A DNA stretch of 64,000 bases from Pseudomonadota bacterium. GTDB taxonomy: Bacteria; Desulfobacterota; Desulfobulbia; Desulfobulbales; Desulfocapsaceae. Under the pieces are notes generated by a model. That model was not told where the DNA came from and did not search any database. It saw only the letters and a list, made by a program, of their open reading frames with translations. Location: positions 1-64,000 of the forward strand of contig JAHIUA010000091.1 of NCBI GenBank assembly GCA_018817385.1, in the 5' to 3' direction. Below are positions 1 to 8,630 of this stretch, piece after piece. The position numbers and the translations under genes were made by a program. Every line of letters starts with the position of its first letter. Position 1 is the first letter of the stretch.

Positions 1-1
1 C

Positions 2-961
2 GGGGCACTGGTCATCGGCTGCATGGCAATGGCCTGTCCCCAGATCATGGGTGACGGATACCAATTCATTGAAAGCGTACTCAATGGTGAAGGCGCTATC
101 CCTCTCCTCTTTGCCCTCGTATTCCTTAAAATTGTTGCTACAGCTATAACCCTCGGCTCAGGCGGGGCAGGCGGAGTCTTTGCCCCTGCTCTCTTCATCG
201 GGGCCATGATCGGCGGTTGCTTTGGCCACATTGTCAATAAGGTCCTTCCAACTCTTACTGCAGACCCCGGTGCCTATGCCACGGTGGGAATCGGTGCCTT
301 TCTCGCCGCCTCCACCCATGCACCTATGACCGCTATCTTTCTCCTTTTTGAGATGACTGGTAACTACCTCATTATCATCCCCATCATGCTCACCTCCATC
401 ATTGGAACCATGGTGGCCACGAGGTTTAACAAAGACTCCATCGACACCGTTGATTTCACCCGTGAGGGTATAGATATCCACGAAGGAAGAGAAGCAGCCA
501 TCATGAAATCCATCCGTGTGGGTAAGGCCATCACCGAAGATGTAGATTTCATCTCCGAACGGGCCAACATCAATCATTTACTGGAGATCTTCAGGATGGC
601 CAAGGAAGGATTTTACTTCCCGGTGGTAGACGACTCAGGCAGAATGACAGGCATTATTTCCATGCAGGATGTAAGAAATATCCTCCAGCGATCCGAGGAA
701 GAACGCGTCTGTTACCTGGTGGGTGGTATCTGCAGCCGGGATGTGATCATGCTCACCCCTGACGACACTCTCTACACTGCCATGCAGCTCTTTGACCTGA
801 AAGGAATCGAAGAAATCCCTGTGGTCGAGGACCTGGAGAACAAGTGGGTGGTGGGAATGCTGAAACGTCGGGATGTGATTGCCACCTATAACCATGAAGT
901 TTTAAAGAAAGGAATCAGCGAAAAGGCAGAAAGCATCCGTATCACCTGCGGCGGCGGATGA
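2..961 (+). CDS. ClC-family chloride channel/transporter with C-terminal CBS pair (5' partial)
   Basis: The reading frame is open from base 2, so the start lies upstream of the window; the ATG at 23 is internal. The visible part begins inside the ClC membrane domain. The GxFxP-type anion-site segment (GSGGAGGVFAPAL) lies near visible residues 53-65 and is followed by several hydrophobic helices. From about residue 150 the protein becomes soluble and carries two CBS-like units (around residues 175-235 and 240-300), a common cytoplasmic regulatory module of ClC proteins. It would move Cl- or exchange Cl-/H+ across the inner membrane. Whether it is a channel or an exchanger cannot be decided, because the gating-glutamate region is not in the window. 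Confidence 0.9.
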   Translation, partial: GALVIGCMAMACPQIMGDGYQFIESVLNGEGAIPLLFALVFLKIVATAITLGSGGAGGVFAPALFIGAMIGGCFGHIVNKVLPTLTADPGAYATVGIGAFLAASTHAPMTAIFLLFEMTGNYLIIIPIMLTSIIGTMVATRFNKDSIDTVDFTREGIDIHEGREAAIMKSIRVGKAITEDVDFISERANINHLLEIFRMAKEGFYFPVVDDSGRMTGIISMQDVRNILQRSEEERVCYLVGGICSRDVIMLTPDDTLYTAMQLFDLKGIEEIPVVEDLENKWVVGMLKRRDVIATYNHEVLKKGISEKAESIRITCGGG

Positions 962-1001
962 TTTTCTTTTTTGCAGAGCAGGAGACTTCTCCTGATATCA
1001 T

Positions 1002-1030
1002 TTGACAAGGCAGCTGTTGTCGATTAAATT
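1002..1030 (+). promoter_or_regulatory. Possible sigma70 promoter of the tRNA-Arg gene
   Basis: A perfect -35 hexamer TTGACA (1002-1007) is followed, 17 bases later, by TAAATT (1025-1030, 4 of 6 matches to TATAAT). The pair lies about 70 bases upstream of the tRNA and downstream of the ClC stop codon. This is a pattern match only. Confidence 0.4.
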
Positions 1031-1098
1031 TCAGCACAAGATTCAGGAAGCAATAGTTCCCTGACGTCTTACCAACATCCTGATTTTTTTCAAGACAT

Positions 1099-1175
1099 GC
1101 ACCCGTAGCTCAGCTGGATAGAGCACCGGACTTCGAATCCGGGAGTCGTTGGTTCGAATCCAACCGGGTGCACCA
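1099..1175 (+). tRNA. tRNA-Arg (anticodon TCG)
   Basis: A complete cloverleaf can be folded. The acceptor arm GCACCCG pairs with CGGGTGC, the D arm has GCTC/GAGC, the anticodon stem is CCGGA/TCCGG with loop CTTCGAA, and the T arm is GTTGG-TTCGAAT-CCAAC. The 3' CCA is encoded. Anticodon TCG reads the arginine codon CGA. It stands alone, 24 bases before a palindromic repeat element. Confidence 0.97.
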
Positions 1176-1199
1176 TTTTCTTCCCTGAAACAAGACGAC

Positions 1200-1367
1200 C
1201 TAGGAGTCTGTCGGATTTAGAGAATCGTAGCGAAAATTAGAAAAATCGAGACCAGATTTTCATGGATTTGAGGCGAATAGCAGGTCTATTTAACGAAAAG
1301 CCATGGAAATATGGGCCGATTTGTCAAATTTGCAGCAGATTTATGTCTAAGTCCGACAGACTCCTAG
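1200..1367. repeat. MITE-like palindromic element with 21-bp terminal inverted repeats
   Basis: The ends at 1200-1220 and 1347-1367 are inverted copies matching at 20 of 21 positions, beginning CTAGGAGTCTGTCGG. The complementarity continues inward imperfectly, for example ATTTTCATGG near 1255-1264 against CCATGGAAAT near 1302-1311, so the whole 168 bases can fold into one long hairpin. There is no ORF inside and no clear target-site duplication. The structure fits a non-autonomous transposable element or large REP-type palindrome. No second copy was noticed in the window. Confidence 0.75.
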
Positions 1368-1481
1368 AGGCAAAGACAAAAGTTATCACCAGAACCAACA
1401 GGCATGCCCTGTCCACCACAGTGTTCTCTTGACAACGATCTCCTTACAGTAACTCAGGTAAGAATATAAACTGCCTCCCTC

Positions 1482-2552
1482 TCACCTGAGGGAATTCAAT
1501 GCAGAATCGACCGTCTTTTTCAAGACTGGAAATTCCGTAACCATTTCATTTCTCAAAAGTTTTTGCAGAGAAATGAGTGCCGGCCTGAGAAACTGTTGGA
1601 AAAATGGCTTATTACGCTGCTGACTGAGAAAAGAAAAGGCCCCGACAATCTGCAGATTGCGCTGCAGGGCCAAGAGGAAATACTCCTCACGGAATCCCTG
1701 GCGATCCACGGGAATCAACTCCTCCAGCTTATCCAGATAGAGTTGCTGCAGTTCTTCCTGAAAATCATCGGGAAGGCCAGCATAGGGGTCGATGAGTAAA
1801 GAAGCCAGATCATAGCCCAGAGGTCCCTGCCGCCCTCCCTGAAAATCAATAAAGCAGACCTCTTCTTCATGAATCATGATATTTCGTGACTGGAAGTCAC
1901 GATGGAGAAAATACCCGGAGGCAATCCTGGCAGCCCGGTCCGCCAGTTCGATAAACTCCTCCCCCAAACCGCTCGGTTCTTCATTCCCCAATACCCCCTG
2001 CCAGAACGCCCGGAGAAAATATCCGGATTCCCGTTCAAGCATCAAGGTCCTCTCATAGCGAGGGCTATCCCAACACCATTTAGTATCAAAAGAGATCGCC
2101 CCCCTGATCTGCATCAGCGCCAACCTTTCGACAACCTGCTGATAGCAGGGACGGATAGCAGTAAGGAATTCTCTCCCCCTCCTCTTCTCCTTCAGGACAA
2201 AATCGTGGAGTTTGCAATCTCCCAGGTCTTCAAAGAGGAGGATACCAGACTCTTCATCCCAACCATACTGCTCAGGGACTCGGATATTCTGCTGTAGCAG
2301 GTGGAGGCCGATGGCCCGTGCAGCTTTGGCCTCGGCAAGATCTTTTTCACCCGGAGAGGGGGGCGCAACAGCCAGACAGAGACGTTTTTTTTCGTGGGAA
2401 ATCCGCCAGAATTTCCTGCTTGAACCATCTCCGTCAAAAGGTTCTATCTGCAGCGCGTGGGCCAGCAGCTTTCTGCCCCCTGTGACCATTCCCGCCTGGA
2501 TCAGGAGATTCTGTATCGTCGCCAGATTATTTCGTTCAGCATTGTCATTCAT
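1482..2552 (-). CDS. Aminoglycoside-phosphotransferase-fold kinase (COG3178/AmgK-like)
   Basis: This is a 356-residue small-molecule kinase of the APH fold. The catalytic loop HRDFQSRN lies at about residues 217-224, followed by the metal-binding FIDFQGG motif and the PLGYDLASLL segment typical of the COG3178 group. Members of that group include AmgK, which phosphorylates N-acetylmuramate/N-acetylglucosamine in cell-wall recycling, where it is usually paired with the nucleotidyltransferase MurU. No MurU neighbour is seen here, so the sugar substrate is open. The frame extends 44 codons further upstream, but that part looks non-coding, and the ATG at 2552 was chosen because family-like sequence begins just after it. 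It is transcribed away from the downstream GGDEF-EAL gene. Confidence 0.75.
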   Translation of the reverse strand: MNDNAERNNLATIQNLLIQAGMVTGGRKLLAHALQIEPFDGDGSSRKFWRISHEKKRLCLAVAPPSPGEKDLAEAKAARAIGLHLLQQNIRVPEQYGWDEESGILLFEDLGDCKLHDFVLKEKRRGREFLTAIRPCYQQVVERLALMQIRGAISFDTKWCWDSPRYERTLMLERESGYFLRAFWQGVLGNEEPSGLGEEFIELADRAARIASGYFLHRDFQSRNIMIHEEEVCFIDFQGGRQGPLGYDLASLLIDPYAGLPDDFQEELQQLYLDKLEELIPVDRQGFREEYFLLALQRNLQIVGAFSFLSQQRNKPFFQQFLRPALISLQKLLRNEMVTEFPVLKKTVDSALNSLR

Positions 2553-2998
2553 GGCCACAGTGTAACCATGGGCCCGGACACTCCGCAAGAGAAAAGACTT
2601 CTGCAAACAAATCCTCGTGTAATTCCTGAGCACTACCCTAAAGAGATCGCTACGATTTCCCGACAAATGACACCAGTGATCCATCGGTCCTTGCCGCCTC
2701 TGTCCAAGATGATCCAGTACGTTTCGTCAAACACCCTTTAATAACCTGGCCAGACAATCAAAACCCACTCAGACAATGCGACATTTTCCTCTTGCCTCAG
2801 CTTTTCCTGAAAGCAAAAAGGGAAACGAGAGAAGCAATCTGCCGTGTCCAAACCTGGCAATTTTTTTGAGCGAAAAAGATTAAGAAATTATTATCTTTTC
2901 CCTTCCCCAGCCCCTGATAAATTGATATGTATATATTGTAGCACTCAAAACAATTCTCCATTACCTACATTCAACTCGCAACTAAGGTAAACTATCCA
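2553..2998. other. Intergenic region between divergent genes, no gene seen
   Basis: This 446-bp space separates the minus-strand kinase gene from the plus-strand GGDEF-EAL gene. It becomes AT-rich towards 2880-2960. A short ribosome-binding-like AAGG precedes the TTG start at 2999. No conserved protein or RNA was recognised. Confidence 0.5.
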
Positions 2999-4780
2999 TT
3001 GAAGTTTTTTTCAACCAGTATGGGAGAGGTGAGTTATCAATTTAGAATTATTTCAATAGGTATGGTTGTAGTGGGGGTCCTTCTCCTGGCCATCTCCCTT
3101 CTTCCCACCGAAAAAATTTGTCGAAGACGAAATCAGCTGTACAAAGACTGGAAAAGCCTTGCTGCTCTCATCCTTTTCTTCATCCTCGGCTATATCCTCT
3201 ATATTAACATCCTGCTCAAGAGCATATTCATCACCATCCAGCACTTGATTGTCTCAAGTATCCTCTTAAGCGGGGCAATCTTCGTTGTGATGGTGGTTCG
3301 TTTAAGTCTGGACTCCATCCGTCGTAGCGAACACCTGACCAATAGAGAGCGGCATCGAGCCCTTCATGATGATTTAACCGAACTTCCCAATCGGATTTTA
3401 ATGGAAGAACGGCTGGATTATGGACTGGCGGTTGCCAAGCGTCAACGGGAACCACTGGCGGTTCTCCTCATGGATCTGGTGCGATTCAAGGAAATCAACG
3501 ACTCCCTTGGCCATTTCTATGGCGACTATCTCCTCCAGGAAGTGGCCCACCGCATGCAGGGAGTAGTTAGAGAATCCGATACCCTGGCTCGTTTTGGCGG
3601 TGATGAATTCGCCATGGTCCTCCCGGCCACCACCCTCTCCCAGGCAGTGAATATCAGCCAGAAAATAGCCACAGCCGTTGAAGAACCATTCCTCCTTGAA
3701 GGCCACAACGTAACTGTGGGCATCAGCATAGGTATTGCCCTCTACCCAGAGCATGGGCTCAACAGCGAAACCCTTATTCTCTATGCCGATATGGCCATGT
3801 ATGATGCCAAGCGCAATGACGTGATCTACGCAATTTTCAATCCCGATCAAGACAGGACCACCTTTAACCGTCTGGTCATGGTGGGAGAACTACGGGAAGC
3901 CTTGCAGCACAACCAGATGTTTCTTGACTACCAGCCAAAGGTTTCCATCCGTAAAGAAGGGGATATCGGGGTTGAGGCCCTCTTGCGCTGGCAACACCCC
4001 GAGAAAGGAATAATCGGTCCAGATGACTTTATTCCCCTGGCAGAACAGGCCGGACTCATCAAAAGCCTCACCACCCTTGTGCTGAACAAGGCCCTTGAAC
4101 AATGCAGTCTTTGGAAAAAGGCGGGGTTGCAAATCCCTGTTGCCGTCAACCTGTCCATAAAAAACCTTCATGACCTTGAATTCCCCGTAGAGGTAACTAA
4201 GTTACTCATGAAATGGAACGTTGCTCCCCATCTTCTGGTTCTGGAAATCACAGAAAACTGTATCATCGTCGATCAGGAGCGGGTGGCTACTGTAGTGAGA
4301 GAATTAAAAAACAGCGGCATCAAGCTGTCCATTGATGATTTCGGTACCGGCTACTCATCGATAGCTTATCTGAAGAAATTTCCAGCCCGTGAAATCAAGA
4401 TCGACAAATCCTTTGTGACTGACATGGTTTCTAACGAGGATAATGCGGTAATCGTCAAGTCGACCATAGACATGGTTCACAACATCGGCGGTCAGGTCGT
4501 GGCAGAAGGCGTAGAAGATGAAGCAACCCAGCACATGTTAACCGACCTGGGATGTGATTTTCTCCAGGGCTTCCATGTCTGCAGACCCCTGTCTCCCAGA
4601 CTCATCAGCGAATGGCTCCAATCCACTGCCTGGCGCGCCAAAGACGAAGGAGAGACACACCCTGAGCCTGATCATCCAGAAATTGGAGAAGATGTGACAG
4701 TGGAAAGCACCGGCAAAGATAGGGTGTCAAGCCAGGTTCATGATCACACCTGTTCCTCATTCATGCACCCAAGTCAGTGA
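2999..4780 (+). CDS. Membrane GGDEF-EAL c-di-GMP turnover protein
   Basis: A 593-residue bifunctional c-di-GMP protein. Three hydrophobic helices (about 17-35, 53-73 and 80-100) anchor it in the inner membrane with no recognisable ligand-binding domain. The GGDEF domain has an intact signature FGGDEF (199-204) and an upstream RESD (191-194) at the inhibitory I-site position. The EAL domain starts with EALLRW (326-331) and keeps the later DDFGTGYSS loop and the AEGVE segment. Both synthase and phosphodiesterase motifs look intact, so the net activity cannot be told from sequence. The TTG start at 2999 follows AAGG about 12 bases upstream; an ATG eight codons in has no ribosome-binding site. 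A DUF309 gene follows 9 bases after the stop. Confidence 0.92.
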   Translation: MKFFSTSMGEVSYQFRIISIGMVVVGVLLLAISLLPTEKICRRRNQLYKDWKSLAALILFFILGYILYINILLKSIFITIQHLIVSSILLSGAIFVVMVVRLSLDSIRRSEHLTNRERHRALHDDLTELPNRILMEERLDYGLAVAKRQREPLAVLLMDLVRFKEINDSLGHFYGDYLLQEVAHRMQGVVRESDTLARFGGDEFAMVLPATTLSQAVNISQKIATAVEEPFLLEGHNVTVGISIGIALYPEHGLNSETLILYADMAMYDAKRNDVIYAIFNPDQDRTTFNRLVMVGELREALQHNQMFLDYQPKVSIRKEGDIGVEALLRWQHPEKGIIGPDDFIPLAEQAGLIKSLTTLVLNKALEQCSLWKKAGLQIPVAVNLSIKNLHDLEFPVEVTKLLMKWNVAPHLLVLEITENCIIVDQERVATVVRELKNSGIKLSIDDFGTGYSSIAYLKKFPAREIKIDKSFVTDMVSNEDNAVIVKSTIDMVHNIGGQVVAEGVEDEATQHMLTDLGCDFLQGFHVCRPLSPRLISEWLQSTAWRAKDEGETHPEPDHPEIGEDVTVESTGKDRVSSQVHDHTCSSFMHPSQ

Positions 4781-4789
4781 GTTCCATTA

Positions 4790-5353
4790 ATGGTAACAAC
4801 CCAATTCAATCCCTTTGAAGAACGACTTGCACGAGACATCCGCAATGGACTTTCAGGTGCTGTTTTACAGATTTTTGCGGAAATGGACATACAGCCGGCC
4901 CTGAAAATTGCCAAACACCTGCTCGACATCCCGCACGATCCTGTGCATGCGAAATATATTCATGATCGACTCTCCCGCTATGAACAGGCTCTGCAAATCA
5001 TCGACAAGGAAAGATTAGTAACGGCTTGGGACAAGGCGTTGGTACTCTGGGATTTAAAACTTTTTTTCGAGGTACATGAAGTATTGGAACATACCTGGTT
5101 GCAGGCAACAGGTGCTGAAAAGCTTGTCCTCCAAGCCATGATCCGCGCAGCAGGCATGTACATCAAACTGCATGACCAGAAAAATGAGACTGGTGCACGC
5201 AAGATGGCTACGAAAGCGGCAGATGCTCTTGAGGCGAACCGAGAGGCCGTACCGCCAAATTTTCCCCTTGACCTGCTCCTGGTAAAATTACGAAACGTAG
5301 ACCCATCCCCTCCTCTGCTGCGCTCACCACCACCTTTTGTCCAGGGGCTGTGA
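4790..5353 (+). CDS. DUF309 domain protein
   Basis: A 187-residue soluble protein. The middle part (around residues 78-150) has the DUF309 pattern: W-D-L-x-L-F-F-E-V-H-E-V-L-E-H-x-W, then LQAMIRAAGMYIKL and a GA-x2-M-x4-A-x-AL tail. DUF309 proteins are small helical bundles of unknown biochemical function with conserved His/Glu residues. The first 75 residues form a helical extension that I do not recognise. The gene sits 9 bases after the GGDEF-EAL gene and ends just before the methylene-THF reductase gene, so co-transcription is likely, but the context does not give it a role. Confidence 0.75.
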   Translation: MVTTQFNPFEERLARDIRNGLSGAVLQIFAEMDIQPALKIAKHLLDIPHDPVHAKYIHDRLSRYEQALQIIDKERLVTAWDKALVLWDLKLFFEVHEVLEHTWLQATGAEKLVLQAMIRAAGMYIKLHDQKNETGARKMATKAADALEANREAVPPNFPLDLLLVKLRNVDPSPPLLRSPPPFVQGL

Positions 5354-5390
5354 AACACACAGCAAGGACTCATTCAACGACAATAAAAAT

Positions 5391-6914
5391 ATGTCCATGT
5401 CACTGCCCGCAACTGATAGTTTCCAAGCATCCCTTCTGAACAGCGATGAGTTCACCATCACCTACGAGCTGGTGCCTGGACGGGGCTCCGGCGGCAAGCG
5501 CCTGGAAAGGATCCTGCAACTGGCTGAAGAGGCTAAAAAAGACGGCAGAATCAAGGCCCTCTCCATCACCGACAATCCCGGTGGCCACCCTGCCCTGTCT
5601 CCAACCTCCCTTGGTCTTGATATCCAGGCCCTGGGCATATCCCCACTCCTCCACTTTTCCCTCAAAGACAAAAATCGCAACATGGCGGAAAGTCAGCTTT
5701 TTGAGTGCCATCGCCACAATCTGCCCAACCTCCTTGTACTGGGCGGCGACTACCCACGCTATGGTTTCCGTGGGCAAGCCATGCCAGTTTTCGATCTGGA
5801 TTCCACCCAGCTTCTGTCCCTGATTGACCATCTGCGCCACCATCCCCCCCTTGAACAAGGGGCTCCCGGCCGAGTCATGGAACTCCCACCCATGGATTTT
5901 TTTGCCGGTTGTGTCGTTTCCCCCTTCAAGACCATGGAATCAGAACAGGTGTGGCAATACGTAAAACTTCTCACCAAGATTCACTGCGGCGCCCAATTTG
6001 TCATCAGCCAGCTCGGCTTTGATATGAAAAAATATAAAGAGCTGCTTCGCCTGATCCGAGACCAGCACCTGTCAATTCCCCTCATTGCCAACGTCTTTGT
6101 TCCCACCCTCTCTGTTGCCAAAATCATGAATAGCGGACGAGTTCCTGGAGTTATCCTACCCGACAAACTCCTCCAATGCATGCAGGAAGAGGCTAAAGGA
6201 GCGGACAGGGGTGAGGAGGCCAGACTGCTGCGGGCAGCCAAAATGGTAGCGGTCCTGCGTGATATGGGGTACGCAGGTGTTCACCTGGGTGGCAACAATT
6301 TGAGTTTTAGCAGTATCTCCTTTATTTTAGACCGAGCTGAAGCCTTTACCGAGAAGGAACAGGAGCAGACAGAAGAGATTCACTTTCCTGAACCATCCAC
6401 CTGGTATCTCTATGGCGATTGTTCACACGCGCCCAGGAAACGAAATTTCCCTATCTTCTTCAGCGCTAACGATCTGGCTCACAGGCAACTATTTAATAAA
6501 AAGGGGTTTCTTTATCCACTGGCAGCAAAAATCAGCGACTTAGCTGAAAAAAACCATTCGTTGCGTCATTTTTACACTCTTTTTGAGCACCTGATCAAAA
6601 GCATCCTCTTTCGCTGCCGCATGTGCGGAGACTGCACCCTGGCAGAATCCTCGTATCTCTGCCCCCAGTCCGGATGTCCAAAGAGAATGATCAATGGTCC
6701 CTGTGGAGGCTCCAGGAACGGTTTCTGCGAAGTCTATCCTAAAGAACGTCTCTGTTTCTGGGTTCGTGCCTATCATCGAGGAATTGAACCAGACTGCAAC
6801 CAGATCCATGGCCTGGAATCGCTTCCACCAAAGGACTGGTCCCTCAACACCAGTTCTTCCTGGCTAAATTTTTTTTCCGGCAGAGATCATTGCAGGATTA
6901 AAAATAAAGACTGA
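5391..6914 (+). CDS. Methylenetetrahydrofolate reductase fused to an MTHFR_C zinc domain
   Basis: A 507-residue protein with two parts. Residues from about 20 to 320 look like the MetF TIM barrel (TYELVPGRG, SITDNPGG, LVLGGDYP, FVISQLGFD), which reduces methylene-THF to methyl-THF. Residues from about 405 carry a cysteine-rich tail (CRMCGDC, YLCPQSGCPK, GPCGGSRNGFC) typical of the MTHFR_C domain. That domain is called MetV when separate in acetogens and is linked to electron input. In this window both lie on one polypeptide. The frame is open upstream to a TTG at 5337, but the ATG at 5391 is preferred because the upstream residues look non-coding. With fhs at 22-24 kb it supplies the methyl branch of the C1 pathway. 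A strong terminator follows. Confidence 0.88.
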   Translation: MSMSLPATDSFQASLLNSDEFTITYELVPGRGSGGKRLERILQLAEEAKKDGRIKALSITDNPGGHPALSPTSLGLDIQALGISPLLHFSLKDKNRNMAESQLFECHRHNLPNLLVLGGDYPRYGFRGQAMPVFDLDSTQLLSLIDHLRHHPPLEQGAPGRVMELPPMDFFAGCVVSPFKTMESEQVWQYVKLLTKIHCGAQFVISQLGFDMKKYKELLRLIRDQHLSIPLIANVFVPTLSVAKIMNSGRVPGVILPDKLLQCMQEEAKGADRGEEARLLRAAKMVAVLRDMGYAGVHLGGNNLSFSSISFILDRAEAFTEKEQEQTEEIHFPEPSTWYLYGDCSHAPRKRNFPIFFSANDLAHRQLFNKKGFLYPLAAKISDLAEKNHSLRHFYTLFEHLIKSILFRCRMCGDCTLAESSYLCPQSGCPKRMINGPCGGSRNGFCEVYPKERLCFWVRAYHRGIEPDCNQIHGLESLPPKDWSLNTSSSWLNFFSGRDHCRIKNKD

Positions 6915-6959
6915 GGGAAACACCAATTGACACCAGTGAGCCCTGTTCAGGCCCCCAGA

Positions 6960-6992
6960 AACATGCATTCCCTCTGGAATACATGTTTTTTT
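6960..6992 (+). terminator. Rho-independent terminator after the methylene-THF reductase gene
   Basis: The arms AACATG-C-ATTCC and GGAAT-A-CATGTT form a stem with one C/A mismatch and a 4-base CTCT loop, followed directly by seven T residues. It lies 45 bases after the stop codon and would end the GGDEF-EAL, DUF309 and reductase transcript before the histidine kinase gene. Confidence 0.85.
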
Positions 6993-7096
6993 CCTGAGCC
7001 TTCCATCTTTGGCCTTGGCCCTCTCCCGTGAGAACTCCTCACCATCTTTGCTATCCCTTGATTTTTTCTCTTCTTTTCTGATAACATAACAAGATA

Positions 7097-8620
7097 ATGC
7101 ATACACTTAAAGTTCAACTGGGACTCACACTCTCTGCCCTCCTCTTGCTCAGCATGTTCCTCTTCGGCTTGGTTTTGCTGATGTTCTGGCAGCGCAGTGC
7201 GATACGACAGGAAGCCCATGCCAGTGAAAGGCTTCTCCACCTGGCTTCAGTGTATCTTCAACCTGAGAGCAACGGACAAAATGATCAACCAATTCCTTCT
7301 CAATTTGTGAATTTTTTCGAGCAAAACGGAATCGCCTGTCTTCAGTGGCGACAAAATGATTCAGCTACTCGCCATTTTCTTGGTTCTTGCGCCCCTGAGT
7401 TATCGCTGGATTCTCTGCTCCGAGATGTCACCAAGAATAATAAAACACAAACAGCATATTCCGGTGTTATCTGGAATGGTTTTTTCTTCACCAGAGAATA
7501 TTTGTTACTGGCAACACCTTTTCAAGCAGGAAAAGAAAGTCAGGGGGCAATCGGCCTTGTTCGTTCTCTGCAAGATGTCTCTACCTCCATCCGTAACGTC
7601 CAAAAAATTTTCCTCGGGTATCTGGTGGTCAATGTCCTGATCTTTGCAACCATCGGTTTTACCCGGCTGGTGCATTTGGTCATTCGGCCAATCCAGCGTC
7701 TGGCCCGTCTGGCCGACTCACGATCAGACCAAACCGATACCAGCTTTTTCCCAGGTGAGGGGCTGGGGGAATTCACCCAGCTTTCCCTCAGCCTCAATCG
7801 TCTATTGACACGGATCGATGGTGACAAACAGGAGTTACGAGCAACTGTTGACTCTCTCAAAAAAGCAAACAAAGAACTGCAACGAAATCGTAAAGAGATG
7901 CTCCGTACTGAAAAACTGGCATCCATCGGCAGACTTTCAGCAGGCCTGGCTCATGAAATAGGGAACCCACTGGCTATTATTCAGGGATACATTGAACTTC
8001 TCGCAGGAAATACCCTTTCCCAGGATGACAGAGTCCTTTTCAGTAAGAAGGCGGTACAGGAACTCTCCCGTATAAATACTCTCATCAGAAACCTCCTCGA
8101 TCTTTCCCGCACCCCGGCAACCTCAACTGTAACCTCTGTGGAGATACACAGCCTTCTGCGAGAACTTATTGATACTATTTGCATCAGAAAGACAACCATT
8201 GCCATCACCTTTGCAACTGATTTTCCCGCCATACACACAGAGGTCACAGTTGACAGTGACGGCCTGCGCCAGGTCTTTCTCAACTGTATCCTTAACTCCA
8301 TCGATGCCATTGAAGAAAAGAAAGATGGCCAAGAGGGCAAGATCATCCTTACAACCAGTAACGAAACGACTGATGACGGAAAAGAGTATATCCTTATCAC
8401 TCTTAAAGACAATGGGACTGGAATCAGTGAAGAACATCTTGAGACCATATTCGATCCATTCTTTACCACCAAAGAGCCAGGAAAAGGTACTGGCTTAGGT
8501 CTTACGGTGGCGCATAACCTTATTGAAAAGTCGGGTGGTCAGCTCAATATTTTCTCTACTGAAGGTCAAGGAACAACCCTTACCGTCAAGCTCCCCATCT
8601 CTCCCCAACCCATCACCTAA
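7097..8620 (+). CDS. Membrane sensor histidine kinase
   Basis: A 507-residue two-component sensor. One helix (7-31) and a second (171-194) bracket a periplasmic segment of about 140 residues with no recognised ligand domain. A HAMP-like linker and a coiled coil (about 245-272) follow. The HisKA box LSAGLAHEIGNPLAIIQ carries the phospho-acceptor His286. The ATPase part has the N box (NCILNSIDAIE), DNGTGI and the GKGTGLGL lid, all intact. The NtrB-like kinase core and the adjacent sigma-54 response regulator gene, starting 11 bases downstream, show that the two form one signalling pair. The signal sensed is unknown. Confidence 0.93.
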   Translation: MHTLKVQLGLTLSALLLLSMFLFGLVLLMFWQRSAIRQEAHASERLLHLASVYLQPESNGQNDQPIPSQFVNFFEQNGIACLQWRQNDSATRHFLGSCAPELSLDSLLRDVTKNNKTQTAYSGVIWNGFFFTREYLLLATPFQAGKESQGAIGLVRSLQDVSTSIRNVQKIFLGYLVVNVLIFATIGFTRLVHLVIRPIQRLARLADSRSDQTDTSFFPGEGLGEFTQLSLSLNRLLTRIDGDKQELRATVDSLKKANKELQRNRKEMLRTEKLASIGRLSAGLAHEIGNPLAIIQGYIELLAGNTLSQDDRVLFSKKAVQELSRINTLIRNLLDLSRTPATSTVTSVEIHSLLRELIDTICIRKTTIAITFATDFPAIHTEVTVDSDGLRQVFLNCILNSIDAIEEKKDGQEGKIILTTSNETTDDGKEYILITLKDNGTGISEEHLETIFDPFFTTKEPGKGTGLGLTVAHNLIEKSGGQLNIFSTEGQGTTLTVKLPISPQPIT

Positions 8621-8630
8621 TTTGGTAGAT

